Below are positions 34,692 through 42,764 of a stretch of DNA of 64,000 nucleotides, piece after piece (position 1 is the stretch's first letter; every line of letters begins with the position of its first letter). Source of the DNA: Pseudomonas putida (GTDB lineage Bacteria; Pseudomonadota; Gammaproteobacteria; Pseudomonadales; Pseudomonadaceae); the NCBI RefSeq assembly GCF_001976065.1, contig NZ_MNAH01000001.1:533066-597065 (forward strand), read 5' to 3'. The position numbers and the translations under genes were made by a program. The notes below the pieces were generated by a model that worked only from the letters and a program-made list of their open reading frames with translations, made no database searches and was not told the origin of the DNA.

Positions 34692-35042
34692 ATGACAAAC
34701 CGAATCTCTACACGTTCCCGTGCAATTGATGCTGCAATCGACTCTCTCGATGGAGCCTTCTTCAAAGCTCTGTGCGAGCCGTCGCGGGTAGCTGTGCTCA
34801 AGCGAGTCATGCAACTGGGGCGTGCGGATATCGGCGAGATCGCTGAAGGATTACCTCAAGAGCGTTCAGTGGTGTCCCGTCATCTGCAAGTGCTATTAGA
34901 GGCGGGCATTGTCCGCGCTACCAAGGTCAGTAGGCAGATGTTCTACGAGGTGGATGGGCCGGCGGTGTTGGCACGGCTCGAAGCCATGCTTCAGCACATG
35001 AAGAGTCTGGCTCCGTTTTGCTGCCCTGGTGTATCTGAGTAG
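34692..35042 (+). CDS. ArsR/SmtB family metalloregulator
   Basis: This 116-residue winged-helix repressor has FFKALCEPSRVAVLKRVMQLG, then DIGEIAEGLPQERSVVSRHLQVLLEAGIVRAT as the recognition region and a C-terminal FCCPGVSE tail. It lacks the classical ELCVCDL arsenic site; the candidate thiols are the Cys in LCEPSR and the terminal Cys-Cys pair. ATG at 34692 was chosen by family start; an ATG at 34662 lies within the operator dyad. It heads the arsenic block and is followed by the flavin monooxygenase gene. Confidence 0.88.
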   Translation: MTNRISTRSRAIDAAIDSLDGAFFKALCEPSRVAVLKRVMQLGRADIGEIAEGLPQERSVVSRHLQVLLEAGIVRATKVSRQMFYEVDGPAVLARLEAMLQHMKSLAPFCCPGVSE

Positions 35043-35080
35043 TTTTTTTATCATCTCAATATATGCATGAGTGCGCACGC

Positions 35081-36151
35081 ATGAACATAATTAATGAGCC
35101 CACGGATGTCATCGTTATTGGTGCGGGCCAAGCTGGGCTCGCGTGCGGTTGGCATCTGCGGCAGCAGAATCTCAGTTTTCTCATATTGGATGCTGAGAGC
35201 CAGCCAGGTGGAAACTGGCGCAATTACTCCGACAACCTGAGATTATTTTCTCCTGCTGCTTACTCGTCTTTACCTGGGATGCCCTTTCCAGCGGAAGCTC
35301 AGCACTATCCGCTACGCGATGAAGTCGTACGTTATTTGGAGCATTACGCGGACGCTTTCCAGCTACCCATTCGGCAGAACATACGAGTCCAGAGAGTGAG
35401 TAGGGAGGATGGACTCTTTTTGCTTCAGGCATCTGATGGTCAGCGTTTCTGCTCAAGAGCGTTGATCGTTTGCACTGGCGGATTCAACCAGCCGTTCATC
35501 CCTGACATTCAGGGGCTGGGGAGTTTTCGCGGGCAACGTTTACACAGTGCTGATTACCGAAATGTCGACGGCTTCAGTGATCAACGAGTAGTGGTCATAG
35601 GTGCTGCCAACTCAGCTGTACAAATTGCCCATGAGTTGGCTCAAGTCAGCAGCGTCGTATTGGCGACAAGGGAATCGATTCGGTTTTTTCCGCAAAAGAT
35701 CCTCGGTGTGGATTTTCATGCTTGGCTCAAGTGGACAGGGATGGAGAAGACTCGTTGGCTGAATGATCAAAGTACCCCTGTACTGGATGATGGTAACTAT
35801 CGTCGAGCCATGAAGCAGGGACTTTTTGAGCGCAAGCCGATGTTCACGGAGGTAACGTCAACGGGCGTGATCTGGGCTGATGGGCAGCACACTGACGTGG
35901 ATAGTTTGGTTTTCGCGACCGGGTTTCGTCCGAACCTTGGTTTTTTGGCAGGTCTGCACGTGGCGGGCAATGAAAGCCTCACCCAACGCAACGGGAAAGC
36001 GGAGCATGTACCGGGTTTGTATTTTGTGGGATTACCGAAGCAGCGCAACTTTGCTTCGGCAACCCTTAGAGGCGTTGGGCCGGATGCTTCTCACATCATT
36101 CCTGGCTTGATGCGCTTCATTCACAATGCATCGGCCCCAGTGTTCGCTTGA
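35081..36151 (+). CDS. Flavin-containing monooxygenase-like protein (ArsO-like)
   Basis: This 356-residue FAD/NADPH oxidoreductase has the FAD motif VIVIGAGQAGLACGWHLR near the N-terminus, the FMO/BVMO-like GGNWRNYSDNLRLFSP, a second Rossmann motif VVVIGAANSAVQIAHEL and ATGFRPNLGFL at the end. Such proteins are recurrent in ars operons (ArsO) but their reaction is not settled; organoarsenical oxidation has been suggested. ATG at 35081 is the probable start. It lies between the ArsR gene and the MarR regulator. Its second motif has GAANSA in place of GxGxSA, as in ArsO-like proteins of this kind. Confidence 0.82.
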   Translation: MNIINEPTDVIVIGAGQAGLACGWHLRQQNLSFLILDAESQPGGNWRNYSDNLRLFSPAAYSSLPGMPFPAEAQHYPLRDEVVRYLEHYADAFQLPIRQNIRVQRVSREDGLFLLQASDGQRFCSRALIVCTGGFNQPFIPDIQGLGSFRGQRLHSADYRNVDGFSDQRVVVIGAANSAVQIAHELAQVSSVVLATRESIRFFPQKILGVDFHAWLKWTGMEKTRWLNDQSTPVLDDGNYRRAMKQGLFERKPMFTEVTSTGVIWADGQHTDVDSLVFATGFRPNLGFLAGLHVAGNESLTQRNGKAEHVPGLYFVGLPKQRNFASATLRGVGPDASHIIPGLMRFIHNASAPVFA

Positions 36152-36249
36152 TGCAGAATCTGGGTGAAACCCATGGCCCATACGAGCCTGGAGCGATTGA
36201 TCGGAGGATGAATCTGCTCTGGAAGTGTCACAACCGGTGCGTCCATTTT

Positions 36250-36353
36250 TTGTTGTCAGTGACAACAAGCTAACGCCTTCCTTTGGCTATCGTCAATCGA
36301 GAGATCGGTGTTGACGATTTCGGGAAATCAGGATTACTGTTGCACCTAACAAC
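36250..36353. promoter_or_regulatory. Two GTTG-N7-CAAC operators before the MarR gene
   Basis: The 19-base perfect palindrome TTGTTGTCAGTGACAACAA (36250-36268) contains GTTG-N7-CAAC. A second site with the same arms and spacing (36339-36353) ends 15 bases before the MarR ATG. A third copy at 36898-36912 precedes the acetyltransferase gene. The shared geometry makes them likely sites of this MarR protein. Confidence 0.65.
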
Positions 36354-36368
36354 TAATTTGTGACGGTT

Positions 36369-36866
36369 ATGACGAAGCGAAAAATCGATCAGCTCACTCA
36401 GGATTCCGAGGACTTGTACGAGGCGTTGAACCAGTTGGTTCGCGTCCATCAGTTCCGTGATCGAGATCGGATCTGCTGTTACGACGTGTCGGTGACCCAG
36501 TGCTATGCCGTCGAAACGCTGGTTAAAAGGGGCGCATTGCGCCTTCAGGTCTTGGCGCAAGAAATGTTCTTGGACAAGAGTACGGCGAGTCGAGTGATAG
36601 ATACCCTGGAGCGCAAAGGGTATGTGTCCCGCGTTGAGGATGATGAGGATCGGCGTGCGGTGCGAATTCAGGCAACGGATTCTGGACGTGAGCTATACGC
36701 GAAAATCAGAGCGGACCTGATAGCTGAGGAGCGAGCGATGATTGAGAACCTGTCAGCTGAAGCCAGGCAGGGAGCACTGAGTTTGCTGAGGCAGATTACG
36801 CGGGCCACGGAGATTCGCTGCGGGCTCGTGAGTGAGTGCTGCCCAGCCGTGAAGAGTAAGGATTGA
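36369..36866 (+). CDS. MarR family regulator with cysteine-rich tail
   Basis: This 165-residue winged-helix regulator has LRLQVLAQEMFLDKSTASRVIDTLERKGYVSRVEDDEDRRA as the DNA-binding region, with long helices either side for dimerisation. It carries unusual thiols: ICCYDVSVTQC near residue 40 and a C-terminal RCGLVSECCPAVKSKD. In an arsenic block, these suggest an As(III)- or organoarsenical-responsive MarR rather than a phenolic-acid sensor. ATG at 36369 was chosen; a TTG nine bases upstream overlaps nothing useful. It is followed by a dyad that may act as terminator, then arsN. Confidence 0.87.
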   Translation: MTKRKIDQLTQDSEDLYEALNQLVRVHQFRDRDRICCYDVSVTQCYAVETLVKRGALRLQVLAQEMFLDKSTASRVIDTLERKGYVSRVEDDEDRRAVRIQATDSGRELYAKIRADLIAEERAMIENLSAEARQGALSLLRQITRATEIRCGLVSECCPAVKSKD

Positions 36867-36912
36867 AAGGGAAAAATTTCCCTTTTTTGCCAATAATGTT
36901 GTTACTGCCAAC
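36866..36912 (+). promoter_or_regulatory. Hairpin at marR end and third GTTG-N7-CAAC site before arsN
   Basis: AAAGGGAAA (36866-36874) and TTTCCCTTT (36877-36885) form a perfect dyad touching the marR stop and running into six Ts, so it may be a weak terminator or an operator. GTTG-N7-CAAC follows at 36898-36912, 17 bases before the acetyltransferase ATG. Confidence 0.55.
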
Positions 36913-36929
36913 GTAATGGGGCTCCAACG

Positions 36930-37433
36930 ATGCGAGTTCGTTTAGCTGAACCGAAAGACACTGTTTCGATAGCTGCCATCTACAACAGGGGGATCGAGGA
37001 GCGCAGTTCTACGTTTGAAACGACTCCTCGAAGCCCGGCAGACATGCTTGATCGCATCAAAACAATGGAGCGTTTTCCAGTGTTGGTCATGGTCGACGAG
37101 ACAGATCAGGTTGTTGGCTGGGCTGGGCTCAGTAGTTATCGCGCTCGTGCCTGTTACGACGGCATTGCGGATTTTTCTATTTACCTGGACCGCAGCGTTC
37201 GCGGCCAGGGACTCGGCAAACAGTTACTTCAGTCACTGCTGAAAGAAGCCGAAGTTCGCGGATTCTGGAAAGTCCTTTCACGCATCTTCACCTTCAATCA
37301 CGCCAGCCTCGCATTGTGCGAAACCTGCGGTTTCCGCCAAGTTGGGGTGTATGAAAAACACGCCTGCCTTGAAGGACGCTGGCTCGACTGCGCGATTGTC
37401 GAGCGTCTGTTCCCGAACAATCAGCCAACCTGA
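36930..37433 (+). CDS. arsN1: GNAT N-acetyltransferase, ArsN1-like (arsinothricin/phosphinothricin type)
   Basis: This 167-residue acetyltransferase of the Pat/Bar/ArsN group has VRLAEPKDTVSIAAIYNRGIEERSSTFET, then VGWAGLSSYRARACYDGIADFSIYLDRSVRGQGLGKQLL (the acetyl-CoA loop RGQGLG) and CGFRQVGVYEKHACLEGRWLDCAIVE. ArsN1 enzymes of Pseudomonas acetylate the arsenical antibiotic arsinothricin, and relatives inactivate phosphinothricin. Location in an ars block favours the arsinothricin role. It forms a pair with the FAD oxidoreductase gene 14 bases downstream, both behind a GTTG-N7-CAAC site. Confidence 0.85.
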   Translation: MRVRLAEPKDTVSIAAIYNRGIEERSSTFETTPRSPADMLDRIKTMERFPVLVMVDETDQVVGWAGLSSYRARACYDGIADFSIYLDRSVRGQGLGKQLLQSLLKEAEVRGFWKVLSRIFTFNHASLALCETCGFRQVGVYEKHACLEGRWLDCAIVERLFPNNQPT

Positions 37434-37447
37434 AGAAGGAGTTGATC

Positions 37448-38803
37448 ATGGAAAACGCTCACCTTCCCGTCGCCATAATCGGTGCCGGTCCAGTGGGCCT
37501 GGCGGCAGCTGCTCACCTGCTGGCGCGAGGTCTCACGCCGCTGATTCTGGAAGCGGGCCCGAAAGCGGGGTCCAGCATTGAAAAATGGGCGCATGTGAAG
37601 ATGTTCTCTCCGTGGCAGTTCAATGTGGACAAGGAGGCGGCCAAACTTTTGCTGGCCGATGGTTGGACTCCACCACCGGAGAGCGAGTATCCAACGGGCC
37701 GTGAACTGCTGGATTGCTTTGTTCGACCTCTCGCGGACCTCGATCAGATCAAGCGTCACTTGCAGCTCAATACCCGTGTTCTGGCAGCCACTCGCGTCGG
37801 TCAGGATGTGATGAAGACTCAGGGCAGATCAGCAGCTCCTTTTTTACTGCGTGTCTCAGGGTCAGCGGGTGAACAAAATGTGCTGGCCAGTGCTGTCATT
37901 GATGCCTCGGGCACCTACCTGACACCAAACTGGATGGGCGCCCATGGCATCCCAGCCTTGGGCGAGATCGAGCATGCGGAACACATCGAGTATGGCATTG
38001 CGCAGGTGCTGGGTCGTGCGCGGAATCGCTATGCCAACAAAAGAGTGCTGGTGGTGGGTGGTGGTCACTCCGCGTTTAACGCCCTACAGGATCTGGTGCG
38101 TCTGATTCAGGAGGCACCGCAAACCAAAGTGCTCTGGGCGATCCGGGGTAATTCTCTTGAGCGCATTCTGGGTGGTGGTGCGAATGATCAATTGGAAGAG
38201 CGCGGAAAGCTCGGCCTGAAGATTCGCCAATTGCTAAGTGACGGCGTGATCGAGCTGTTCAAAAACGTCGCTATCGATCAGGTTGTAGGCAATGGCCAAG
38301 GGTTGGTTGTGAAGGCGGGAGACCAGATACTTCCACCTGTGGACCAAATCATTGTGGCGACTGGATTCCGACCTGACATGAGCCTGCTCGCCGAGTTGCG
38401 AATCGCACTTGATCCCGCAACTCAAAGCGCAGTGTTGCTCGCTCCAATGATCGATCCCAACGAGCACAGCTGCGGTACGGTCAGACCTCATGGCGCGATA
38501 GAACTTGCCCATCCTGAGGAAGGTTTGTTCATTGTTGGAATGAAGAGCTATGGTCGGGCGCCTACGTTCTTGTTGATGACTGGGTATGAGCAAGTTCGCT
38601 CTGTCATCGCGGCGCTGGCGGGTGATTGGGGTGCGGCCAAAAGGGTTGAGCTGATCCTCCCGGAAACGGGCATTTGCAACTCGGATTTCGATGAAGTCGA
38701 TGATCGCTTGAAGGCTTCGGCAAGTCAGACGTCTTATTGTGGCACCGGAGAGACAATCCTTGAGGCCGCGCCTCGTACCTCGCCGGGTTGTTGCAAAGCC
38801 TAG
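37448..38803 (+). CDS. FAD/NAD(P)-binding oxidoreductase of arsenic operons
   Basis: This 451-residue flavoprotein has the FAD motif VAIIGAGPVGLAAAAHLLARGL at the N-terminus, a second nucleotide motif VLVVGGGHSAFNALQDL mid-protein, and VATGFRPDMSLL. The C-terminus (SYCGTGETILEAAPRTSPGCCKA) carries three cysteines, two adjacent, and is not part of the usual fold. Related proteins recur beside arsC/acr3 in bacteria without proven function. ATG at 37448 has AAGGAG. It is cotranscribed with arsN. An oxidase or reductase of organic arsenicals is a reasonable guess only. Confidence 0.8.
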   Translation: MENAHLPVAIIGAGPVGLAAAAHLLARGLTPLILEAGPKAGSSIEKWAHVKMFSPWQFNVDKEAAKLLLADGWTPPPESEYPTGRELLDCFVRPLADLDQIKRHLQLNTRVLAATRVGQDVMKTQGRSAAPFLLRVSGSAGEQNVLASAVIDASGTYLTPNWMGAHGIPALGEIEHAEHIEYGIAQVLGRARNRYANKRVLVVGGGHSAFNALQDLVRLIQEAPQTKVLWAIRGNSLERILGGGANDQLEERGKLGLKIRQLLSDGVIELFKNVAIDQVVGNGQGLVVKAGDQILPPVDQIIVATGFRPDMSLLAELRIALDPATQSAVLLAPMIDPNEHSCGTVRPHGAIELAHPEEGLFIVGMKSYGRAPTFLLMTGYEQVRSVIAALAGDWGAAKRVELILPETGICNSDFDEVDDRLKASASQTSYCGTGETILEAAPRTSPGCCKA

Positions 38804-39085
38804 TGCGCAGCAACCGAACCCGCCCTCGATGACCGGGGCTGGTTAGGGGCGACCTTCTTATTTTCTTTTGCACGTCCAGGTAGTCCTTGAACCAAGGAGC
38901 GACCTATTTCTGCGTGAGTGACAGATTCATTACAGAAACCATATATACACCGCCGCAGATATTTGAAGAGACACGGAAGGCTGGCTAGCGCCGTAATACA
39001 CAGCTTTCATTGAAGGTGCTTGGCGGGGTCCAATCGTTTTGATGGATTCATGGGTCGCTGGCTCTTTACCTTGCATGCGGAAAAA

Positions 39086-39109
39086 CATATATTCGTTAAA
39101 CCGCATATG
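39086..39109. promoter_or_regulatory. Dyad before the arsC-arsR-arsC-acr3 operon
   Basis: CATAT (39086-39090) and ATATG (39105-39109) are inverted arms around an AT-rich core, ending 15 bases before arsC. This is where an ArsR repressor would block transcription. The preceding gap 38804-39085 shows no gene and no clear terminator. Confidence 0.4.
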
Positions 39110-39124
39110 AGCTGAGGCTTCACA

Positions 39125-39538
39125 ATGGCCAGCAAAGCCCGTGTCCTGTTCGTCTGTACTGCCAACGCTGCACGCTCCCAGTTGGCCCAAGCGTTGCTGA
39201 GGCATACCGATTCGGAGCATTTCGAGGCGTTCAGCGCCGGCACAACCCCAACTCAGGTAGATCCGCGCACCTTCGAGTCGCTTTCACACATCGGTGTGAG
39301 CACCGAAGGATTACGTAGCAAGTCGATAGACGAGTTCGGTGGTGAGCGTTTCGATTACGTCATCACCTTGTGTGATAAAGCCGCAGCGGAATGCCTGTCT
39401 TTACCTGGAGCGGGTGAGGCATTGGCCTGGAGTTTTGAAGACCCGGTCACCAGCACCAAACCCGATGCCTTCCGTCACACCCTTCACGAAATTCATGAGC
39501 GCATCAAGATGTTCGTCTTGGTCAAAAACAAACATTGA
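39125..39538 (+). CDS. arsC: Arsenate reductase, LMW-phosphatase-like (thioredoxin-coupled type)
   Basis: This 137-residue protein has the P-loop LFVCTANAARSQLAQ (CX5R, catalytic Cys near residue 11) and the CDKAAAEC pair, the two further cysteines that relay the disulfide in thioredoxin-coupled ArsC, plus DPVTS for the general acid Asp. It reduces arsenate to arsenite for export. It is the first gene of the arsC-arsR-arsC-acr3-arsH run. A second arsC lies 400 bases downstream with different active-site flanks, so the two may differ in reductant or in partner. Confidence 0.88.
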   Translation: MASKARVLFVCTANAARSQLAQALLRHTDSEHFEAFSAGTTPTQVDPRTFESLSHIGVSTEGLRSKSIDEFGGERFDYVITLCDKAAAECLSLPGAGEALAWSFEDPVTSTKPDAFRHTLHEIHERIKMFVLVKNKH

Positions 39539-39546
39539 GAAACGAT

Positions 39547-39918
39547 ATGGCTGACCATCTGACACCGACCACTGTTTTCAAATGCCTGGCTGACGACACT
39601 CGGGTCCGCACGATGATGCTCATCACTCGTGAAGGAGAGCTTTGTGTTTGCGAGCTGACCTGCGCGTTGAACGAGAGTCAGCCAAAAATCTCCAGGCACC
39701 TGGCGCAACTGCGTACTTGCGGCCTGTTGTCGGACCGTCGGCAAGGCCAATGGGTGTATTACCGACTGCACCCGAATCTCCCTGATTGGGTTCATCAAGT
39801 GCTGACCACCGTGCTGGAAAGCAACAAGCACTGGTTGAGCCCTGATGCCAAACGCCTTGATGAAATGGGTGACCGTCCTGAACGGGCAGTCGTGTGCTGT
39901 GAAAGCAAAATCGCCTGA
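39547..39918 (+). CDS. arsR: ArsR arsenic-responsive repressor
   Basis: This 123-residue ArsR repressor has the classical As(III)-binding motif ELCVCELTCAL in the recognition region and the wing-helix ESQPKISRHLAQLRTCGLLSDRR. A terminal VVCCESKIA adds another thiol pair. ATG at 39547 is the probable start. It is placed inside the operon after arsC, so it most likely binds before 39125. It differs from the atypical ArsR at 34692 in its metal site. Confidence 0.93.
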   Translation: MADHLTPTTVFKCLADDTRVRTMMLITREGELCVCELTCALNESQPKISRHLAQLRTCGLLSDRRQGQWVYYRLHPNLPDWVHQVLTTVLESNKHWLSPDAKRLDEMGDRPERAVVCCESKIA

Positions 39919-39945
39919 TTCCGCCTTCGACTACGAGAACGCTCG

Positions 39946-40416
39946 ATGAAAATCCTGTTCCTCTGCACTGCCAATTGCTGTCGCAGCATCCTCTATGAAG
40001 CGGTCTTCAATCACTTGGCACCGGAAGACATGAAAGCCTACAGCGCGGGCAGTCAGCCCAAAGGTGAAGTGCATCCGTTGAGTCTCAAGACGTTGGAAAA
40101 CGCTGGTATGTCGACGCTCGGGCTGTTCAGTAAGTCCAGCGATGTCCATGTGAACCTGGCTCCTGATTTCGTCATCACGGTGTGCGACAAGGCTGCCAGT
40201 GAGGCCTGCCCGGTATTTTTTGGACCCGCCACCAAAGCCCACTGGGGGCTGGCTGACCCTTCTGAATACCACGGAACTCAAGAAGAGATTGAGGCGGCTT
40301 TTGAAGCCACTTTGGAGCAGATCAAAACCCGTATTGAAGCCTTCCTGGCTTTACCGCTATCCCAACTGAGTGCCGAGCAGCTCAAGGCAGAGCTGGCCCT
40401 GATTGGCACGCTGTAA
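39946..40416 (+). CDS. arsC: Arsenate reductase, LMW-phosphatase-like (second copy)
   Basis: This 156-residue ArsC has the P-loop [18 protein letters not shown] (CX5R with a Cys-Cys inside), the relay cysteines in [17 protein letters not shown], and LADPS for the acid Asp. It has a C-terminal extension ([16 protein letters not shown]). It is a paralogue of the enzyme at 39125. It lies 17 bases before acr3, the arsenite efflux gene, the standard order in Pseudomonas. Confidence 0.92.
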   Translation: MKILFLCTANCCRSILYEAVFNHLAPEDMKAYSAGSQPKGEVHPLSLKTLENAGMSTLGLFSKSSDVHVNLAPDFVITVCDKAASEACPVFFGPATKAHWGLADPSEYHGTQEEIEAAFEATLEQIKTRIEAFLALPLSQLSAEQLKAELALIGTL

Positions 40417-40433
40417 TCACAGGAGCAATGATC

Positions 40434-41507
40434 ATGAGTAAAAGCCGCCTTTCCTTCCTGGACCGTTACCTGACTCTATGGATTTTTCTCGCCATGGCGT
40501 TGGGCATCGGTTTGGGGAGCCTGTTCGAAGGCTGGCCGCAGTGGCTCAACAGTCTTTCTGTGGGCACAACCAACATCCCCATCGCTATCGGCTTGATCGT
40601 GATGATGTATCCGCCTCTGGCTAAGGTTCGTTATGAGGAGCTGCCGGAAGTCTTCAAGGACAAGCGCATCCTTGTTTTGTCTTTGGTGCAGAACTGGGTC
40701 ATCGGACCGGTACTAATGTTCGCGCTGGCGATCATTTTCTTGCGGGACCAGCCGGAATACATGACGGGCCTGATCCTGATCGGGTTGGCGCGTTGCATCG
40801 CGATGGTGCTGGTCTGGAATCAGATCGCAGGTGGCAACAATCAATATGTCGCCGGGCTGGTGGCGTTCAACAGCATCTTCCAGATCCTGTTTTTCAGCGT
40901 GTATGCCTGGGTCTTCCTTGGGCTGTTGCCGCCGCTGTTCGGGCTGGAAGGTAGTGTGATTGAGACCAGCTTCGTCAGCATTGCCGAGTCGGTTTTGATC
41001 TACCTGGGTGTGCCGTTCCTGGCCGGCTTCTTGACCCGCAAGATCCTCATCGCCCGTAAAGGCGAAGCTTGGTTCCAGGAGCGCTTCATTCCAAAAATCA
41101 GCCCGCTAACGCTGGTGGCACTTCTGTTGACCATCGTGGCCATGTTCAGCCTAAAGGGTGACGTGGTATTGCAATTGCCGCTGGATGTATTGCGTATCGC
41201 GATCCCGCTCACAATCTACTTCGTTGTGATGTTTTTCATCAGTTTCTGGATGGGCAAGCTGCTCAAGGCGGATTACCCGCGCACCACCGCACTGGCTTTC
41301 ACAGCCGCAAGCAACAACTTCGAACTGGCGATTGCCGTGGCCATTGCCACCTTCGGCCTGGCTTCCCCGGTCGCTTTCGCCACGGTGATTGGTCCGCTGG
41401 TGGAAGTACCGGTACTGATTTCCCTGGTCGGTGTGGCCCTTTGGCTGAAACGCCGCTGGTTCGATGAATCCAAGAGCGCCATTGCGCAGGACAATGACTA
41501 TGTTTGA
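40434..41507 (+). CDS. acr3: Arsenite efflux permease Acr3
   Basis: This 357-residue, ten-helix bile-acid/sodium-symporter-fold permease has the conserved cysteine helix [42 protein letters not shown], and [18 protein letters not shown]. It exports As(III) with proton motive force. I chose ATG 40434, eight bases after AGGAG; an ATG at 40428 is too close to that site. It overlaps arsH by eight bases. Confidence 0.95.
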   Translation: MSKSRLSFLDRYLTLWIFLAMALGIGLGSLFEGWPQWLNSLSVGTTNIPIAIGLIVMMYPPLAKVRYEELPEVFKDKRILVLSLVQNWVIGPVLMFALAIIFLRDQPEYMTGLILIGLARCIAMVLVWNQIAGGNNQYVAGLVAFNSIFQILFFSVYAWVFLGLLPPLFGLEGSVIETSFVSIAESVLIYLGVPFLAGFLTRKILIARKGEAWFQERFIPKISPLTLVALLLTIVAMFSLKGDVVLQLPLDVLRIAIPLTIYFVVMFFISFWMGKLLKADYPRTTALAFTAASNNFELAIAVAIATFGLASPVAFATVIGPLVEVPVLISLVGVALWLKRRWFDESKSAIAQDNDYV

Positions 41508-42216
41508 TGACCATATCCCCCAACTCGCTACCGAACTGGTTGATCTCCCATCGACAGACAAACTCGGTATCGAAAAGACCTCCATCCACAAGCCGCGCAT
41601 TTTGCTGCTGTACGGATCGACCCGTGAGCGCTCCTTCAGTCGGTTGCTGGTAGAGGAAGCCGCTCGGTTGCTGGAGCACTTCGGCGCCGAGGCGCGGATT
41701 TTCAATCCGTCCGGTTTGCCGCTGCCAGACGACGCTCCCGACGATCACCCCCGTGTGAAGGAACTGCGCGAGCTGATGCTGTGGTCCGAGGGGCAGGTTT
41801 GGTGTTCCCCGGAACGTCACGGCTCGATGAGCGCGGTCTTCAAGGCGCAGATCGACTGGGTGCCACTGGCGATGGGCGCGGTACGCCCGACCCAGGGCAA
41901 AACCCTCGCGGTCATGCAGGTATGCGGTGGCTCGCAGTCGTTCAACGTGGTCAATCAGCTGCGCGTGCTGGGACGTTGGATGCGCATGTTCACCATCCCC
42001 AATCAGTCCTCCGTGCCGAAGGCCTATATGGAGTTCGACGATAACGGCCGGATGAAACCTTCTCCGTTCTACGACCGTGTCGTTGATGTGATGGAAGAGT
42101 TGGTGAAATTCACGCTGCTGCTTCGCGACCGCCAGGACTACCTGGTGGATCGTTATTCCGAACGCAAAGAGTCAGCGGAAGAACTCATGAGACGTGTCAA
42201 TCAGCGCTCCATTTGA
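41500..42216 (+). CDS. arsH: ArsH, NADPH-dependent FMN oxidoreductase
   Basis: This 238-residue flavodoxin-like enzyme has the FMN loop [47 protein letters not shown] and a C-terminal [20 protein letters not shown]. ArsH oxidises trivalent methylated and aromatic arsenicals to the less toxic pentavalent forms. The ATG at 41500 lies eight bases after AGGA; ATG 41494 is too close. Its start overlaps the acr3 end. Confidence 0.94.
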   Translation: MFDDHIPQLATELVDLPSTDKLGIEKTSIHKPRILLLYGSTRERSFSRLLVEEAARLLEHFGAEARIFNPSGLPLPDDAPDDHPRVKELRELMLWSEGQVWCSPERHGSMSAVFKAQIDWVPLAMGAVRPTQGKTLAVMQVCGGSQSFNVVNQLRVLGRWMRMFTIPNQSSVPKAYMEFDDNGRMKPSPFYDRVVDVMEELVKFTLLLRDRQDYLVDRYSERKESAEELMRRVNQRSI

Positions 42217-42228
42217 GGATTTTTCACC

Positions 42229-42741
42229 GTGCAACAACACCCTTATTCCGTACTGCCGCTGGCTCAGTTCAATGGCCAATTGATCTTCACCCCGTGCCCA
42301 GGCACGAAGGGCACCAGGCCTTTCGAGGCGTTGCAAACACTTAAGGATGCGGGCGCATCGGCGTTGCTGACGCTGATGCCGACCGAGGAGTTGCTTCAGA
42401 ACGAGATCGACCTGCTGCCCGAAGAGTGCCAAATGCTCGGCATCGAGTGGTTTCACCTGCCAGTAGAAGATGATCAAGCGCCTGGCGAAGCATTTAAAGC
42501 CGCATGGGAACAACACCATCCACGACTTAAGCAGCTGCTGGCCGAAGGAAAAACCATTGCCATCCATTGCAAGGGCGGATCGGGTCGTACCGGTTTGATC
42601 GCGGCTCAACTGTTGATCGAGAGCGGTGTGCCATTCAGCGATGCCATCCGCGATGTTCAGTCGTTGCGTCCGCGGGCCATCCAGCATCCTGCCCATATCG
42701 AATACATCGGCCAGTTCGACACTCAGTCGAACTCCCACTGA
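42229..42741 (+). CDS. CX5R cysteine phosphatase (CDKN3-like) in the ars operon
   Basis: This 170-residue dual-specificity/tyrosine phosphatase-fold protein has the loop [17 protein letters not shown] (Cys-X5-Arg) and a general-acid loop near [12 protein letters not shown]. It starts at GTG 42229 behind GAGGA. It is tightly placed between arsH and the GAPDH gene (12- and 23-base gaps), so it is part of the operon. A function in arsenic resistance has not been settled to my knowledge. It might act on a phosphorylated or arsenylated glycolytic intermediate; that is a guess. Confidence 0.82.
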   Translation: MQQHPYSVLPLAQFNGQLIFTPCPGTKGTRPFEALQTLKDAGASALLTLMPTEELLQNEIDLLPEECQMLGIEWFHLPVEDDQAPGEAFKAAWEQHHPRLKQLLAEGKTIAIHCKGGSGRTGLIAAQLLIESGVPFSDAIRDVQSLRPRAIQHPAHIEYIGQFDTQSNSH

Positions 42742-42764
42742 CAACAGATACAGAGCACAACAAC

